From Eunapius fragilis (Eukaryota > Porifera > Demospongiae > Spongillida > Spongillidae), in NCBI GenBank assembly GCA_963681505.1, contig OY811990.1:5262708-5326707 (forward strand): 64,000 nucleotides of DNA. Direction: 5' to 3'. The translations under genes and the position numbers were made by a program. Shown piece after piece: positions 45,033 to 56,934 of the stretch; within the stretch, counting starts at the first letter, position 1; every line of letters begins with the position of its first letter. The notes beneath the pieces are model-generated. The model did not search any database. It worked only from the letters and a program-made list of their open reading frames with translations, and was not told where the DNA came from.

Positions 45033-45320
45033 ACAAGTAAAGAAAAACATTCTCTAACGAGAAAGTTGGTGGGATATAGGAATTGGAGGCAATGGTGGTG
45101 TTAAAAGGAAGGGAACAAGGTTTTGAGAAAAGGGTAATGAGACAAAAATCCTATATTGAGCACGTGTAAATGTAATAGAACCAAAAGAAGTGCTAAATAT
45201 AGGATTTTTGTCTCATTACCCTTTTCTCAAAACCTTGTTCCCTTCCTTTTAACACCACCATTGCCTCCAATTCCTATATCCCACCAACTTTCTCGTTAGA
45301 GAATGTTTTTCTTTACTTGT
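45033..45320. mobile_element. Full-length CATTCTCTAACGAGA-family MITE
   Basis: Near-perfect foldback of about 288 bp with arms of about 125 bp. It starts ACAAGTAAAGAAAAACATTC and ends in the complement. It lies 40 bp after the gap. Confidence 0.9.
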
Positions 45321-45957
45321 TGAATAATAATATTATTGTGCTTGATTGTGTGCGTGTTTTTCATTGTTTGTCAATTTTTATGTTAACGATTTGAAAAGAT
45401 AAAAGTGAGGAAACTAAATGATGAGCCTTTTAAAAGTCTTCCCTATATCAGAATCACTTATGTGCAATGCTTGAAATTAAAATCTACAGGTTAATTACGC
45501 CTCGTTATAACACAACCGTCACAGTTTTTATTGCGATTACGCATTAACCGCTGTACTAAAAATGTAGTCACTTTGAGGATATGTATCTCTGGTATCGAAT
45601 ATGCTAGGGTGACGCAAGAAGTACTGTTAAACTAAGCTTTTTTTGCTCTTTCTGATGATGGTAATATTATTATCCTCTGAGCATTTTTAAAAAAATTCCC
45701 CAGTACCTACTATAGTATCCTCACCCGAGAATTAGAAGAATTGGCCTTAGAACGAGGAACAAAACTTTGTTCTCTTAAAGCAAACAGTTTGAATACTGGA
45801 ACAAAACATTAAAATGACCGTCTTGTCTTTTGGTTCGATAGCAACAAATAGCTAAACTATCCGTTTCTTGGTATGTGAGTTATGTGAGAGTCGCACGACC
45901 GGGATCAATTCTACTCGTGCCCACCCCGCATGTTGCCTCAGCAACGAAACAACCATC
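45321..45957. other. Region upstream of IQUB
   Basis: No further gene is visible. The IQUB promoter presumably lies here, but I see no convincing core element. Confidence 0.4.
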
Positions 45958-48900
45958 ATGGATGGCGAAACACATCATGTTACAGGTGATTTACTGTTTA
46001 ATTTTAGCTTTCTAAAGACGCGCAAAATTCTTCAGTTAACTTCATCGTCGAGGGAAGCCCAGACAAGTTGAGCTGTGAGTGTGACGTCACGGAAAGCGTG
46101 GGCACTTTGAGAGAATCCCTGTCGACCGCATGGAGAATACCTCAGGAGAACATCCTACTTTCCTACAATGGTTAGATCGGCCTCCTTGCTCGCGTCACAC
46201 TCGCACAAGCACACCGTAAACTACAGGTGAAACCCTGTCGGACGTAACCGTCATCAACCAGCTGGGCGTGGCAGCGGGCCAAGCAATGGACCTCAACGTA
46301 CAGATACTGGGCACTGCGAATGGATCACGTGACAAGACTCCACCGAGTGGCGTGGAGGGGCAGACGCAGCACAGTACAGTAGAGGTGGTGAGGGCAAAGG
46401 GGACCAAGCCATTCCTAGGTGGGTACAGACATCGCTCCACAGCTGTGGAGTACCATCATGCTACCACACAAACCATGGCCAGAAGGAAAGCACAAAACGA
46501 GGTTAGCTATGTGTGTGACAATGGTTTCAGGTAGTTAGCTGCATCTTCTAAATATTGTGTGTGCACTTTGAACTTGCGCTACATATAAACTGTTCTACAC
46601 AATTCACAAATAAATTATGCATTGCAAGTGTGCACATAACCACCACACCATTGCTGCCATGACAATATAACCATCACATCATTATTACCATAGCGATAAA
46701 ACCTAACACCATTGTTGCCGCGACAATATTAATTTCACCACAGAGTGATCTCAGGGAGCGTGACACTCAGACAGTGGTCTCCAGGAACAAGTACCAACAA
46801 GCTACAGCTGATGCCGCCACACAAATGGTTAGCTAAACCCTGACCACATAACCAAACATGCACTGGCTCCACCCTCCCATTGCTCAAAACTCTACTTCCC
46901 ATTTACTTTTTTAACCCCCTCTACCCCCACACACCTGTCCGCAGCAAAAGACTGGCTGTTTCATCTCAGACAGCCCGGACAAGACTATCACAAGCAAGAA
47001 GTATGAGACAGCCGATGAATACCACAAGAGGATATTGGGCAAGGTTAGTGTTACAGCACACCCCCTGTGTGTTCCCAATTCCAATTAGTGCCCAACAGGT
47101 CATCATACTTCAGTCCTACTGGCGTCGCTGGCTGGCTAAGAGGTACGTGGCTGGTCTGAGGAGCGATAAGCAGAAGAGAGACATGTGGGAGAAGCAGGTC
47201 AGTGTGCCTCCTTCCCAGTCTTCTCCCTCCTCCGTGACAACACTTCTCTCCAGGAGGCTGTGCGGAAGCAGAAGGAACGTGACGAGCGCATCAAGAGAGA
47301 GTTTGAGCGCAGAATGAACCCAACCACCAAGGAAGATTTTGACATACTCTACCATGCCTTGGAGAGTATGTGTTGACCATGGCTGCCTCACTGACTAACA
47401 CACCATCCCTTATTTGACTATTCCTCTTACCTCCCAACCCTCCTTCTGTTCCCACTCCTTCCCTCCCTCTCTCCTCCCCTTCCCCCTTCCTCCTCCCCTC
47501 CTCAGTGTGGCGTCAGGATGAACTGAAGCGCATTAACAGCACCACCTCAGGACCAGAGAGGAAGGCAGCTCTGTGTGAGCTGCTGGAGAAGGAGGCAGAA
47601 CTGATAGCCTCTATAGGCAGACATAAGAACACTGCACAGGGGAAGAACATCGAAAATGAAATGAAAGCATTCCTGGAGAAAGTAAGCCACACATGTGCAC
47701 ACAGCCATACATGTTTGCAGTACATGTTCTTCATACACATAACCTCGGCCTTCTCTACACCCTACCCCTCACTCCACTCCTCATGCTTCACCCCCTCACT
47801 CCACTCCTCATGCTCCACCCCCTCACTTCACTCCTCATGCTCCACCCCGTCACACACCAGACTGCAGCACCAAAGCGTTGGTTTGCATTTGACGGGGGTG
47901 TGACAGAGATGGACACGCCCTACACCCTCAGGGCCCAGCAGCTGAGGGACATCTATAACACCGTCACACTGAAGGGCCTGTCCCGAGATGAAAGGCTTGA
48001 TGCACTGCTCACCCTCAAGTCTACAGTGAAGGTGTGCAGGGGGGGACAGTGGGTGTGAAGGTGTGGGGAGAGGGGACAGTGGGTGTGAAGGTGTGGGGAG
48101 GGGGAGGGACAGTGGGTGTGAAGGTGTGGGGACAGTGGGTGTGAAGGTGTGGGGAGAGGGGACAGTGGGTGTGAAGGTGTGGGGAGGGGGAGGGACAGTG
48201 GGTGTGATGCTGTGCTGGCATATGACTAGTTATGGACCAATGGTTGTGTGGGTGACAGTGTGGTGAGTTCTGGCAAGGAGGTAATGCAAAGGGTCACGCC
48301 ATTACCAGGAGCACGACTGTGCACTGACTAGGGACATAGTGGAGCTAGTGGACAGGGAAGCGGACTTCCTCATGAGGGGGATGACTGATTCATCGCTGTA
48401 TGGTGAGCCCGTCACCATGGCAACTCACCCGTCATGCTGCCTGTCTGTATCTGTAGGATTGCGCAAGAGGATAGCGTCCCTCTTCTTCCAGTACTGCAAG
48501 ACCCCACTTTTTAACCCTGAAGCAGCCAGACATATCAAGGTCAGGAGGGATTACAACTTTAGCAATGTGAAAATACTTCAAATCTTCACCACCACACACC
48601 ACCACATACCACACACCACCACATACCACACACCACACACAACCACATACCACACACCACCGCCCCGCCCCCCCCCCCACACACACCCTCCACAGATACC
48701 TCAGGACCCATCATCTCTGTGCAATGCCTTCTACTATTGCAGAGGATGTTGTAGATACCTTCCATCTACTGACTTTGAGCTGTCTACTAACTCCAGGTAC
48801 CTACACCACTCATTTACATGGCCTCCCATCCCCACACCCCTCCCACACCCCACCACCTCTCACAGGGTCACAGGTCACTGCCGCAGTTGCTGTGACATGG

Positions 48901-49952
48901 ACAACAGAGCACGTGCACGTCTGGACCTCACCTTGTACAGAGGCATGTTGGCCTCCATCAGGAGGGGGGAGGAGGACTACCACGATGGCTCTAGGGTAGC
49001 ATTCCTCATCCAGGTGCATATATGGGAGTACATAGAACATATGGGAGTACATAGAACATATGGGGGTACATAGAACATATGGGGGTACATAGAACATATG
49101 GGGGTACATAGAACATATGGGGGTACATAGAACATATGGGGGTACATAGAACATATGGGGGTACATTGAACATATGGGGGTACATAGAACATATGGGGGT
49201 ACATAGAACATATGGGGGTACATAGAACATATGGGGGTACATAGAACATATGGGGGTACATAGAACATATGGGGGTACATAGAACATATGGGGGTACATA
49301 GAACATATGGGGGTACATTGAACATATGGGGTACATTGAACATATGGGGGTACATAGAACATATGGGAGTACGTATAGTACATGCTCACAGTGGCATAAT
49401 ATTCACAAACACACACACCCTCCTTCATGACCTTCCTACCCCTCTCCTCCCCATCCCTTCCCTATCTCTCTCACGCCTCAGGAGCAAGACCTTAGCTACC
49501 TTGTTGAAGACATCTGGGGTGGCAAGAGTGCACTGAGTGCTTCAGACGACCCACACGAGCTCACCCTGGTGAGGTGGGACATCAGGGAGCCCTGGTCCCC
49601 TTGGAACTGCATACTGCTCACCAGGGACGAGGTCGTGGGTCACAACAGGCTGGATGACGTCTCGGAGGTGAGGCTAACCTACCACCACCATGTGTGCACG
49701 AATACACATAGTTTAGTACGTACACGCACTGGTATTGAAATTACAAATGGTTTACTGTTCCTTGTTTAGTCGTATGGAGCAGAGTTCATTCGCAAGGTGA
49801 ACCACCGCCACGTTTTGGCCAGGAACCATTTCTCGTCGCTGCCTGCGCTTCAGGAACACTTGGAGCCCAAGGTCAAAGCATTGCCCCTCCCGCGGCCCAA
49901 GGAACACGTCATCAGCGCGAGGGTTCCCGCCGGCGACGACAAAAAAATCTGA
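45958..49952 (+). CDS. IQUB: IQUB, IQ motif and ubiquitin-like domain protein
   Basis: Fifteen exons join in frame to 657 codons (human IQUB is about 790): 45958–45985, 46036–46170, 46227–46501, 46744–46827, 46945–47043, 47099–47197, 47254–47365, 47506–47681, 47861–48031, 48309–48402, 48457–48539, 48696–48796, 48866–49013, 49482–49667, 49770–49952. After MDGETHHVTG comes a ubiquitin-like domain (about residues 10–75), then KPFLGGYRHR, an IQ motif (VIILQSYWRRWLAKRYV) and a coiled coil. Next are LRKRIASLFFQYCKTPLFNP, a cysteine-rich segment (CRGCC…CRSCC) and the conserved SYLVEDIWGGKSALSA and WSPWNCILLTRDE. IQUB belongs to the radial-spoke region of ciliary axonemes and binds calmodulin through the IQ motif. 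The start is the first ATG in frame. Spartin begins 129 bp downstream. Confidence 0.93.
48045..48210 (+). repeat. Minisatellite in an IQUB intron
   Basis: About six copies of GGGACAGTGGGTGTGAAGG plus TGTGGGGA, with a longer GGGGGAG variant. Confidence 0.9.
49021..49372 (+). repeat. 19-bp minisatellite in an IQUB intron
   Basis: About 18 copies of GGGGGTACATAGAACATAT, with TTGAAC and GGGAG variants, between exons 13 and 14. Confidence 0.95.
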
Positions 49953-50080
49953 ATTGCAAAATAATATTGCAATGCAGCTGACAAACTAAATACTTGTTCA
50001 TGTATATACGGCATGCGTTACCAACGAACTGGCTTCTAAAAATAGTATATGACGGCATCGTTCCCAATCGGCGAGTCGAA

Positions 50081-50591
50081 ATGGAAGCGCAGTTGCGACG
50101 GAACAAGAGTGTGGGTTCAGCACCCAAACAGCCCAAGCAATCCCAGTATTCATATGAGGAAGCTAAACGGTACACTGGCTTACGCTTAAAGTAGACTTGA
50201 AAATGACGTAAGCTGTATATGTTTCTGTACACAGCCGCCTCGACCAGGCGCTCAGTGCGGATGAGGGGGGAGACAGGATGAAGGCACTCGAGTTGTACAA
50301 CGTAGTTTTAACGTATGTTAGTCGTGCAACGAAAGAGGACAGGGTCCACCAGGATACCAAGTTGGAAAAGTAAGTAATATGGCCGTACTAGTATTAAAAA
50401 TTAAAAAAGGAAACGCATCGAATCAATTCTTACTTGATACCAGATATGTGTTAAGGCCAACGACATACACCAACTAGTAGAATATGCTAGTGCTTTACTG
50501 AAAATATAATTGAATTCATTGAGCTGCATACAACACTGTTGCCTAGTACCACATCAGCCTGGTATCAACAATTGATTCAACGCCCCACCCT

Positions 50592-50635
<44 letters not shown>

Positions 50636-53600
50636 CGAGGCGGGGGAGAGAACATCAAATATGGCCAACTCTGAATTAAAAAAAAAATAGGTAGATGATT
50701 GGGGTGGTTATGGTGATGGTGGGAGTGGTTAAGATGATGGTGGGCACTCTCTCCAGGATGAAGGAACAGGTGAAGGCCCGTATGGAAGACCTCATTGCAC
50801 AGGAGACAGCTTCAAGGCAAAAGGCATCATCCACTGTCGCCATGGAGACAAGTACCACACCCCCTTCTATGAAGTCCACTGTCAGGTCCTCTGTTGCTGG
50901 GGTCACTACCACAAGTACCACCAGGGGGTCCACTGGTACTGTGGGGGTCACTACCCCCAGGGGGTCTACTGGTACTGTGGGAGTCAGCAGTGTGAGAGGA
51001 GGGGAGAAGCCACACCTTGGCGTGGGGGCCAAGGCTGACCTGCTTTTTGAAGTGGACTCAGGTGATGTTCTTGTGTGACCCACCTCATCCTAGCACTTTA
51101 TCATCCCCACCTCATCCTAGCACTTTATCATCCCCACCTCATCCTAGCACTTTACACTTCTCTGTAACCTTACCTCCACCCCCACCTCTCCCTCACCTTA
51201 CCTCTACCCCCACCTCTCCTCATCTTACACTCCACCTCTCACCTTACCCTCCACCCCTCCTCTCCCTCACCTTACCCTCCACCTCCCCTCCCCTTACCCA
51301 CCAGCTCCCTCCACCCTCACCTCTTTACCCTCCACCTCCCTCACCTCCACCCCCACCTCTCCCTCACCTTACCTCTCCCAAAATATTACTGACCTCCTCC
51401 CCATGCCTACTTATGACCACTGAATGCCTATATGTCTACACTCTGCTTAACCTCCTGCTCTAATGGCCCACAGGGGTTGGTATGGTTCAGGTCAACGACA
51501 AGGGTCACGTAACACAGTTCACAGACGTGGATACGTTTGGTGTGTTCCGGTACCAGACAGCCGTCCCGGGACAGCCCCCTGCCTTCTTGCAATGTGGGGG
51601 CTTCGTGTACCCCCTCGTCCCAGGGAAATCACCTGTTCTGCAGGTGTCAGAGAAGATGTATATACTACCAGCACTGAAGGGCCAAAGTAAGTCCCTCCAT
51701 TACACCCCCCCCCCCCCTCCCCGGCCCCATAGTCCCTCCATTACACCCTCCCCCCCCCCCGGCACATAGTCCCTCCATTACCCCCCGGCCCCATAGTCCC
51801 TCCATTACCCCCCGGGCCCCATAGTCCCTCCATTAGCCTGGCCCCATAGTCCCTCCATTAGCCTGGCCCCATAGCATGCTAGTACATCCTTCCCTGTCAG
51901 TCACAGGAGAGGGGGGACCTTTGATCCACTCCTGTTACTTCCATTAGGTGGCGACTGTGTAGGCATTGTGTTTGACAGCCTTTCAGCAGAAGAAAGCGAA
52001 GAGCTGTCAGGTCTGCTGGCTTCAATGGCTCTTGTTAAAGTGGCCGATGTACACGTAGCTACACAGGAGAAGAAGGGTGTGGAGAAGGGTGTGGTGAAGG
52101 ATGAGGAGTGGACCTCTACTGTTGTAGGGGTAAGCTGTCATCCCTGCACATGTGGTACATCCCTGGGAGGCCTATGGTGGTGTACCTCTGCGCATTCCCA
52201 CCCCTCTCTTTCATATTGTGTGCGCACACACACACACACACACACACACACCACATGCACACACACACACACACACACACCACACATGCACACATCTCAT
52301 TCTATAGGGCATTGAGAAAGGTACAGTATGGATTACCACAAAACTTGCACAGGGAACTGAAATAGCCAGTCGTTTCATTTCAAAGGTAAGGGCAAGTAAA
52401 GTGCAAAGGGAATACGCGGGGGGGGGGGGAGGGAATACCCTTGAGGGGGGGGGGAATACCCTACTTCTCTTACATCATACAGGGGGGCAGTAAGGTGCGT
52501 GAGAACATCCAGCCAACAGACAAAGCCATTGAAGTACCAGCTGGTGTGCTTGCTGGAGCACGTGTTGCCAGGAAGGCCTCTGGTGGGTGTGGCCAGCATG
52601 CCAAAGCTGTTAGCTGATTGGTTGCTTACTTTCGGCAGGGTGCGTGGTAGCAGTGAGCGACCTTCTCATGACTTCCTTGGCCAGACTGACTGTCACTGTG
52701 GCCAGGAGAGCTAGCGATGCAGTCAGCGAGTCTGAGGTAACCTAGTCCACCTCTGGTAGTCATGTCAGGTGCACACCTCAGCTGGTAGTCCACCTCTGAT
52801 AGTCATGTCAGGTGCACACCTCAGCTGGTAGTCCACCTCTGGTAGTCATGTCAGGTGCACACCTCAGCTGGTAGTTCACCTCTGGTAGTCATGTCAGGCG
52901 CACACCTCAGCTGGTAGTCCACCTCTGGTAGTCATGTCAGGTGCACACCTCAGCTGGTAGTTCACCTCTGGTAGTCATGTCAGGTGCACACCTCAGCTGG
53001 TAATCCACCTCTGGTCGTCATATCAGGTGCACACCCTAGCTATCATGGTGGTAGTCACTCTTGAATCTTCTAGAACTAGGAGTGACTGACAGTTTCTCAC
53101 ATGACCACACCTCCTCCTTCTCCTCCCTGCCTTACTTCCTTGGCTTAGGTTGTCCAAGGCATAGAGATCAACCCCAATGTGAAGGATGCATGGAAAGTGA
53201 CCAAGTCAGGTGTCATTGGTATGTAACCCTCTCACGCCCTCCTCTCCATCCTGACACCTTCCCACCCTCCCCACCCTCACATCCCTCCATCCCCTTCACA
53301 TCTCCTCCATCCCCCTCACATTCCTCCATCCCCCTTACACCCCCTCCATCCCCCCTCACACCCTCCACCCCCTCATACCCTCCACCCCCTCACACCCTCC
53401 ACCCACCCTCACACCCTCTCCATTAACCTCAAGGTGCAGCCAGTGTGTTCCACGACCTGGAGAAAAGTGCTGTTGCACTGCTGAAGGCAGCTGGAAAGGA
53501 AACTTCTGTCACCGTTGAACACAAGTATGTGGCCAAGTGTAGCACAGAGATATCCAAGTGTAACACAGAGATATCCAGGCCTCCAAGTGTAGCACGGGGA

Positions 53601-53959
53601 TACCCAAGGGGTTGTCCTGGTTTTTTTTTTAGTTAATACCCCAGGGTGTTGTGGTAGATGTGTAGGCCTGCAAATATGTGTTAGTAGTTCATACCTCGCC
53701 ATTGCTGTGCACATAGGTATGGTGTGGAGGCGGGTCAGCTAACCGATGATTCCCTCGCCACTGCTGGACACGTCGCTGACCTTACTGGGGTGAGTTCATC
53801 AAATATCGCTGCCATGGTTGCTACAGTGTGTTAAGTATTTGAGTTGTCTCATGCCAGACATATTGGAGCTGGAAGACCTGGGGAATCAAGTTTCTTGGAA
53901 AGATAGGCGAGGTGATGAAGGATGAGAAGAAAGACACTGAAACCCTGTCACACAGATAG
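50081..53959 (+). CDS. SPART: Spartin (MIT domain + senescence domain)
   Basis: Twelve exons join in frame to 511 codons (human spartin 666): 50081–50169, 50235–50369, 50757–51061, 51474–51686, 51948–52129, 52308–52385, 52483–52582, 52639–52736, 53149–53218, 53434–53524, 53717–53789, 53858–53959. Exons 1–3 give an MIT-like helical domain (RLDQALSADEGGDRMKALEL, RMKEQVKARMEDLI). A Thr/Ser-rich repeat linker (TTPRGSTGTVGV twice) follows. The spartin-specific plant-related middle contains VFRYQTAVPGQPPAFLQ and YPLVPGKSPVL. Last is the senescence domain (GSKVRENIQPTDKAIEVPAG, ARVARKASG, VEHKYGVEAGQLTDDSLATA). Spartin acts at endosomes and lipid droplets and at the midbody through ESCRT-III. An in-frame ATG at 49994 exists, but the extra residues are not spartin-like. 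Intron 2 has a G tract. Confidence 0.93.
50594..50636 (+). repeat. Long poly-G tract in spartin intron 2
   Basis: About 40 G residues bounded by CCACCCTC on the left and CGAGGCGGGG on the right, which are loosely inverted. Confidence 0.95.
51085..51400 (+). repeat. Pyrimidine-rich degenerate tandem repeat in spartin intron 3
   Basis: CACCTCATCCTAGCACTTTA occurs three times, followed by CTCACCTTACC/CCACCTC words for about 230 bp before the acceptor at 51473. Confidence 0.8.
52737..53030 (+). repeat. 43-bp tandem repeat in spartin intron 8
   Basis: About seven copies of CCACCTCTGGTAGTCATGTC plus AGGTGCACACCTCAGCTGGTAGT. Confidence 0.9.
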
Positions 53960-54069
53960 CTTCTGTTAACCAAACGTGCAACGATTACAATTTCTTTTAT
54001 TCATTGCGGAATATTATTTATGCCAAATCCGTTGAATTAGAACACGATGATCCATTGCTAAACTATATT

Positions 54070-54392
54070 ATGGGACTTGTGTGGGGAAAGCTATGGAAGC
54101 TGTTTTCGAAAGAAGGTGAGCGGCAATGACGCGCAGGGGGGTAGCTGGCATCAGCCCTAAAACGTTCATTTGCCGGTTTCTGTTAGCAAGTGCGATAGCA
54201 TTGGTTATCCGACCGTTTGGACCGCCCACATCCTCGCACACACCTTACTTTGTGCAGAGTACAAGGTCATCATTGTAGGACTTGACAATGCCGGGAAGAC
54301 GACTATCCTCTACCAGTTGTGAGTCACTTTACCTCCGTGTTGAGCATGTACGATTGTGAATAGGCTCTACGTAGAGGTGTGTGTGTGTGTGT

Positions 54393-54423
<31 letters not shown>

Positions 54424-55325
54424 AGCATGTGTGTGCAGAGATAATAGTGTGTGTATGTGTGTGTGTGTGTGTGTGAATGCCTCGTATTGAATGTTCAAGT
54501 CACAGCTGTTCCCAATAAGTTTGCTTAGACCACACACACATACACACACTTGGCACTTGACACACATGCCTGAGGGCATGCAAGGACAGATTAGATCAAT
54601 ATTATCATTAGCAGCTTTGAGACAACAAAGTGAGACAACAGAGGTCTATGTACTACATGCAGTGACCCCCCCCCCCCCCCCCCCCCCCCCCAACGTGTGC
54701 TTTAGGGAGTGTATACTAGCCTCTGCTGGAACCTCTGAGTGGTCATGTCATGAAGGGCATGTCCAAATGTCCGACAAAAAATAAACATGTACAAACCTAC
54801 GAGTCTGTGAAGTGTAAGCTCCACCATGCTAGCTGCTCCACACCATTGTAGCTCCTTCTAGCTGCTCCACACCATGCTAGCTGCTCCACACCATTGTAGC
54901 TCCTCCTAGCTGCTCCACACCATTGTAGCTCCTTCTAGCTGCTCCACACCATGCTAGCTGCTCCACACCATGCTGGCTCCCTCAACCAGGTTATAACTAT
55001 CCCATTCCAGTTTGTACAACATAATGTTGGGCCTATCTCTTTCGCATTTCATTCATGAAATACATGTACGCCGAAAACACTGACAGGCTTAGTACAAGAA
55101 GCTGTGCATGTGTGCCGTGAAGGGCTGTTACATTCCCATACTTGAATGCCTTGCAGCATTTACTGATTACGCTTTCATCATATTTAAAGTCCCCTCATCT
55201 CCTACACACACACACCCCTTCATTATGTCACCTTTACATTTGGTGAAGCCAGTAAAAGGGTTTGCATTCCTTGAGGTGTGTGTGAGGTGCTCTTATGAGG
55301 GGAGATAACTGTATACTGCACACAC

Positions 55326-55392
<67 letters not shown>

Positions 55393-56934
55393 TGATGAAT
55401 GAAGTAGTACACACATCACCCACCATTGGCAGCAATGTGGAAGAGGTAAGTTGATCATGGCTGCCATATGGGCACTTACTAATTGTGAGGGGTTAAAATT
55501 TGCACATCATCTAAATGTACATGATTTGTTATGTGTACACCTATACCCACACATCACCACACTACACACACACATGCACACATACATACATGCTCACACA
55601 AACACACACACACACACAAACACACACATGCACACACACATACATGCTCACACACATACACACATCACCACACTACACACACATACACACACATACACAC
55701 ACACATCACCACACTACACACACATACATGCTCACACACATCACCACACTACACACATACGCACACACATCACCACACTAAACACACACACATCACCACA
55801 CTACACACACACATCACCACACTACACACACATACATGCTCACACACATCACCACACTACACACATACACACACATCACCACACTACACACACATACACA
55901 TGCACACATCACCACACTAAACACACACACATCACCACACTACACACCTGTATACAGGTTAAATGGAGAAACATTCACTTTGTGATGTGGGACATAGGTG
56001 GTCAAGAAGCACTAAGGCAGTCCTGGAGCACTTATTACTCTGGTACCCACTTCCTCATCCTGGTGATGGACAGCACTGACAGAGAGAGGCTGTCCATCAC
56101 TAAAGAGGAGCTGTATCGAATGTTGAACCATGAGGTATGTGGGAGGGAGGGGGACTAAACCTTGGGTGAATGGGTGCCGTTCGATGGTGGTAATGGATTT
56201 CCCTCACCTCCCTCACCCAGAGACAAAGACATGGGGAGGGGAAGGGGCAATGGCATGTGAGGGGAGGGGCAATGGCATGTGAGGGGAGGGGCAATGCATG
56301 TGAGGGGGAGGGGCAATGGCATGTGAGGGGGAGGGGCAATGACATGTGAGGGGGAGGGGCATGGTACTCTGATCCAGTTTGGTTTTGTCCGATGTTTGCA
56401 TGAAATGGTAGGACTACCATGTGATGTGACAATGTGTGTGGACTAAGGGAGTGTGATGTGTAAACTAAGGGAGTGTGTGATGTGTGCACTAAGGGAGTGT
56501 GATGAGTGGAATAAGGGAGTGTGTGATCAGTGGACTAAGGGAGTGTGTGATGAGTGGACTAAGGGAGTGTGTGATGAGTGGACTAAGGGAGTGTGTGATG
56601 AGTGGACTAAGGGAATGTGTGATGAGTGGACTAAGGAAGTGTGTGATGAGTGGACTAAAGGAGTGTGTGATGCCACCTCCACTAGGACCTAAGGAATGCA
56701 GGTGTGCTCATCTTTGCTAACAAACAAGACATGGCTGGTTGTATGGCAGCTGCTGAAATCTCTCAACTCCTCAACCTCACGTCCATCAAAGACCACCCCT
56801 GGCACATCCAGGCTTGCTGTGCTCTAACTGGAGAAGGGTGAGTCCTGCCTTGTGTGGTTGTTCACTCGTGTTAACTCTTAATATGTAGACTGCACCCCGG
56901 ACTGGAATGGATTGTGGGTCAGACCAAGAGATAG
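54070..56934 (+). CDS. ARL5: ARL5-type small GTPase
   Basis: Six exons join in frame to 178 residues (human ARL5A/B 179): 54070–54115, 54258–54318, 55391–55445, 55958–56134, 56686–56837, 56889–56934. Visible are glycine 2 for myristoylation ([12 protein letters not shown]), the P-loop GLDNAGKT (residues 23–30), SPTIGSN with the switch-I threonine (47), WDIGGQE (65–71), ANKQD and the C-terminal [20 protein letters not shown] and IKDHPWHIQ are diagnostic of ARL5 rather than ARF1 or ARL1. ARL5 acts on the trans-Golgi network, where it recruits the GARP tether for endosome-to-Golgi traffic. It starts 111 bp after the spartin stop. All residues needed for nucleotide binding are present. Confidence 0.96.
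54376..54700 (+). repeat. (TG)n tract, (CA)n patch and poly-C tract in ARL5 intron 2
   Basis: TG repeats at about 54376–54475, CA near 54532–54550 and about 24 C residues at 54667–54690. Confidence 0.9.
54815..54985 (+). repeat. Tandem repeat in ARL5 intron 2
   Basis: Repeats of TAGCTGCTCCACACCAT followed by GCTAGC or TGTAGCTCCT(T/C)C, about six units. Confidence 0.85.
55319..55955 (+). repeat. (CA)n tracts flanking ARL5 exon 3, including an ACATCACCACACTAC repeat
   Basis: A pure CA run (55322–55390) ends directly in the exon 3 acceptor. Intron 3 has many copies of CACATCACCACACTACACAC separated by CATACA words (55545–55950). Confidence 0.9.
56240..56670 (+). repeat. Two minisatellites in ARL5 intron 4
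   Basis: First, about six copies of a GGCAATGGCATGTGAGGGGA unit (56240–56360). Then about nine copies of GTGTGTGATGAGTGGACTAA plus GGGA, a 24-bp unit (56450–56670). Confidence 0.9.

Noticed and set aside
49994..50080. Upstream in-frame start for spartin
   Set aside because: The added residues are not spartin-like and the ATG at 50081 begins the conserved part.
55451..56158. Histidine/threonine-rich frame ending in GTPase sequence
   Set aside because: The first two thirds are a CA repeat in an ARL5 intron; only 55958–56134 is exon.
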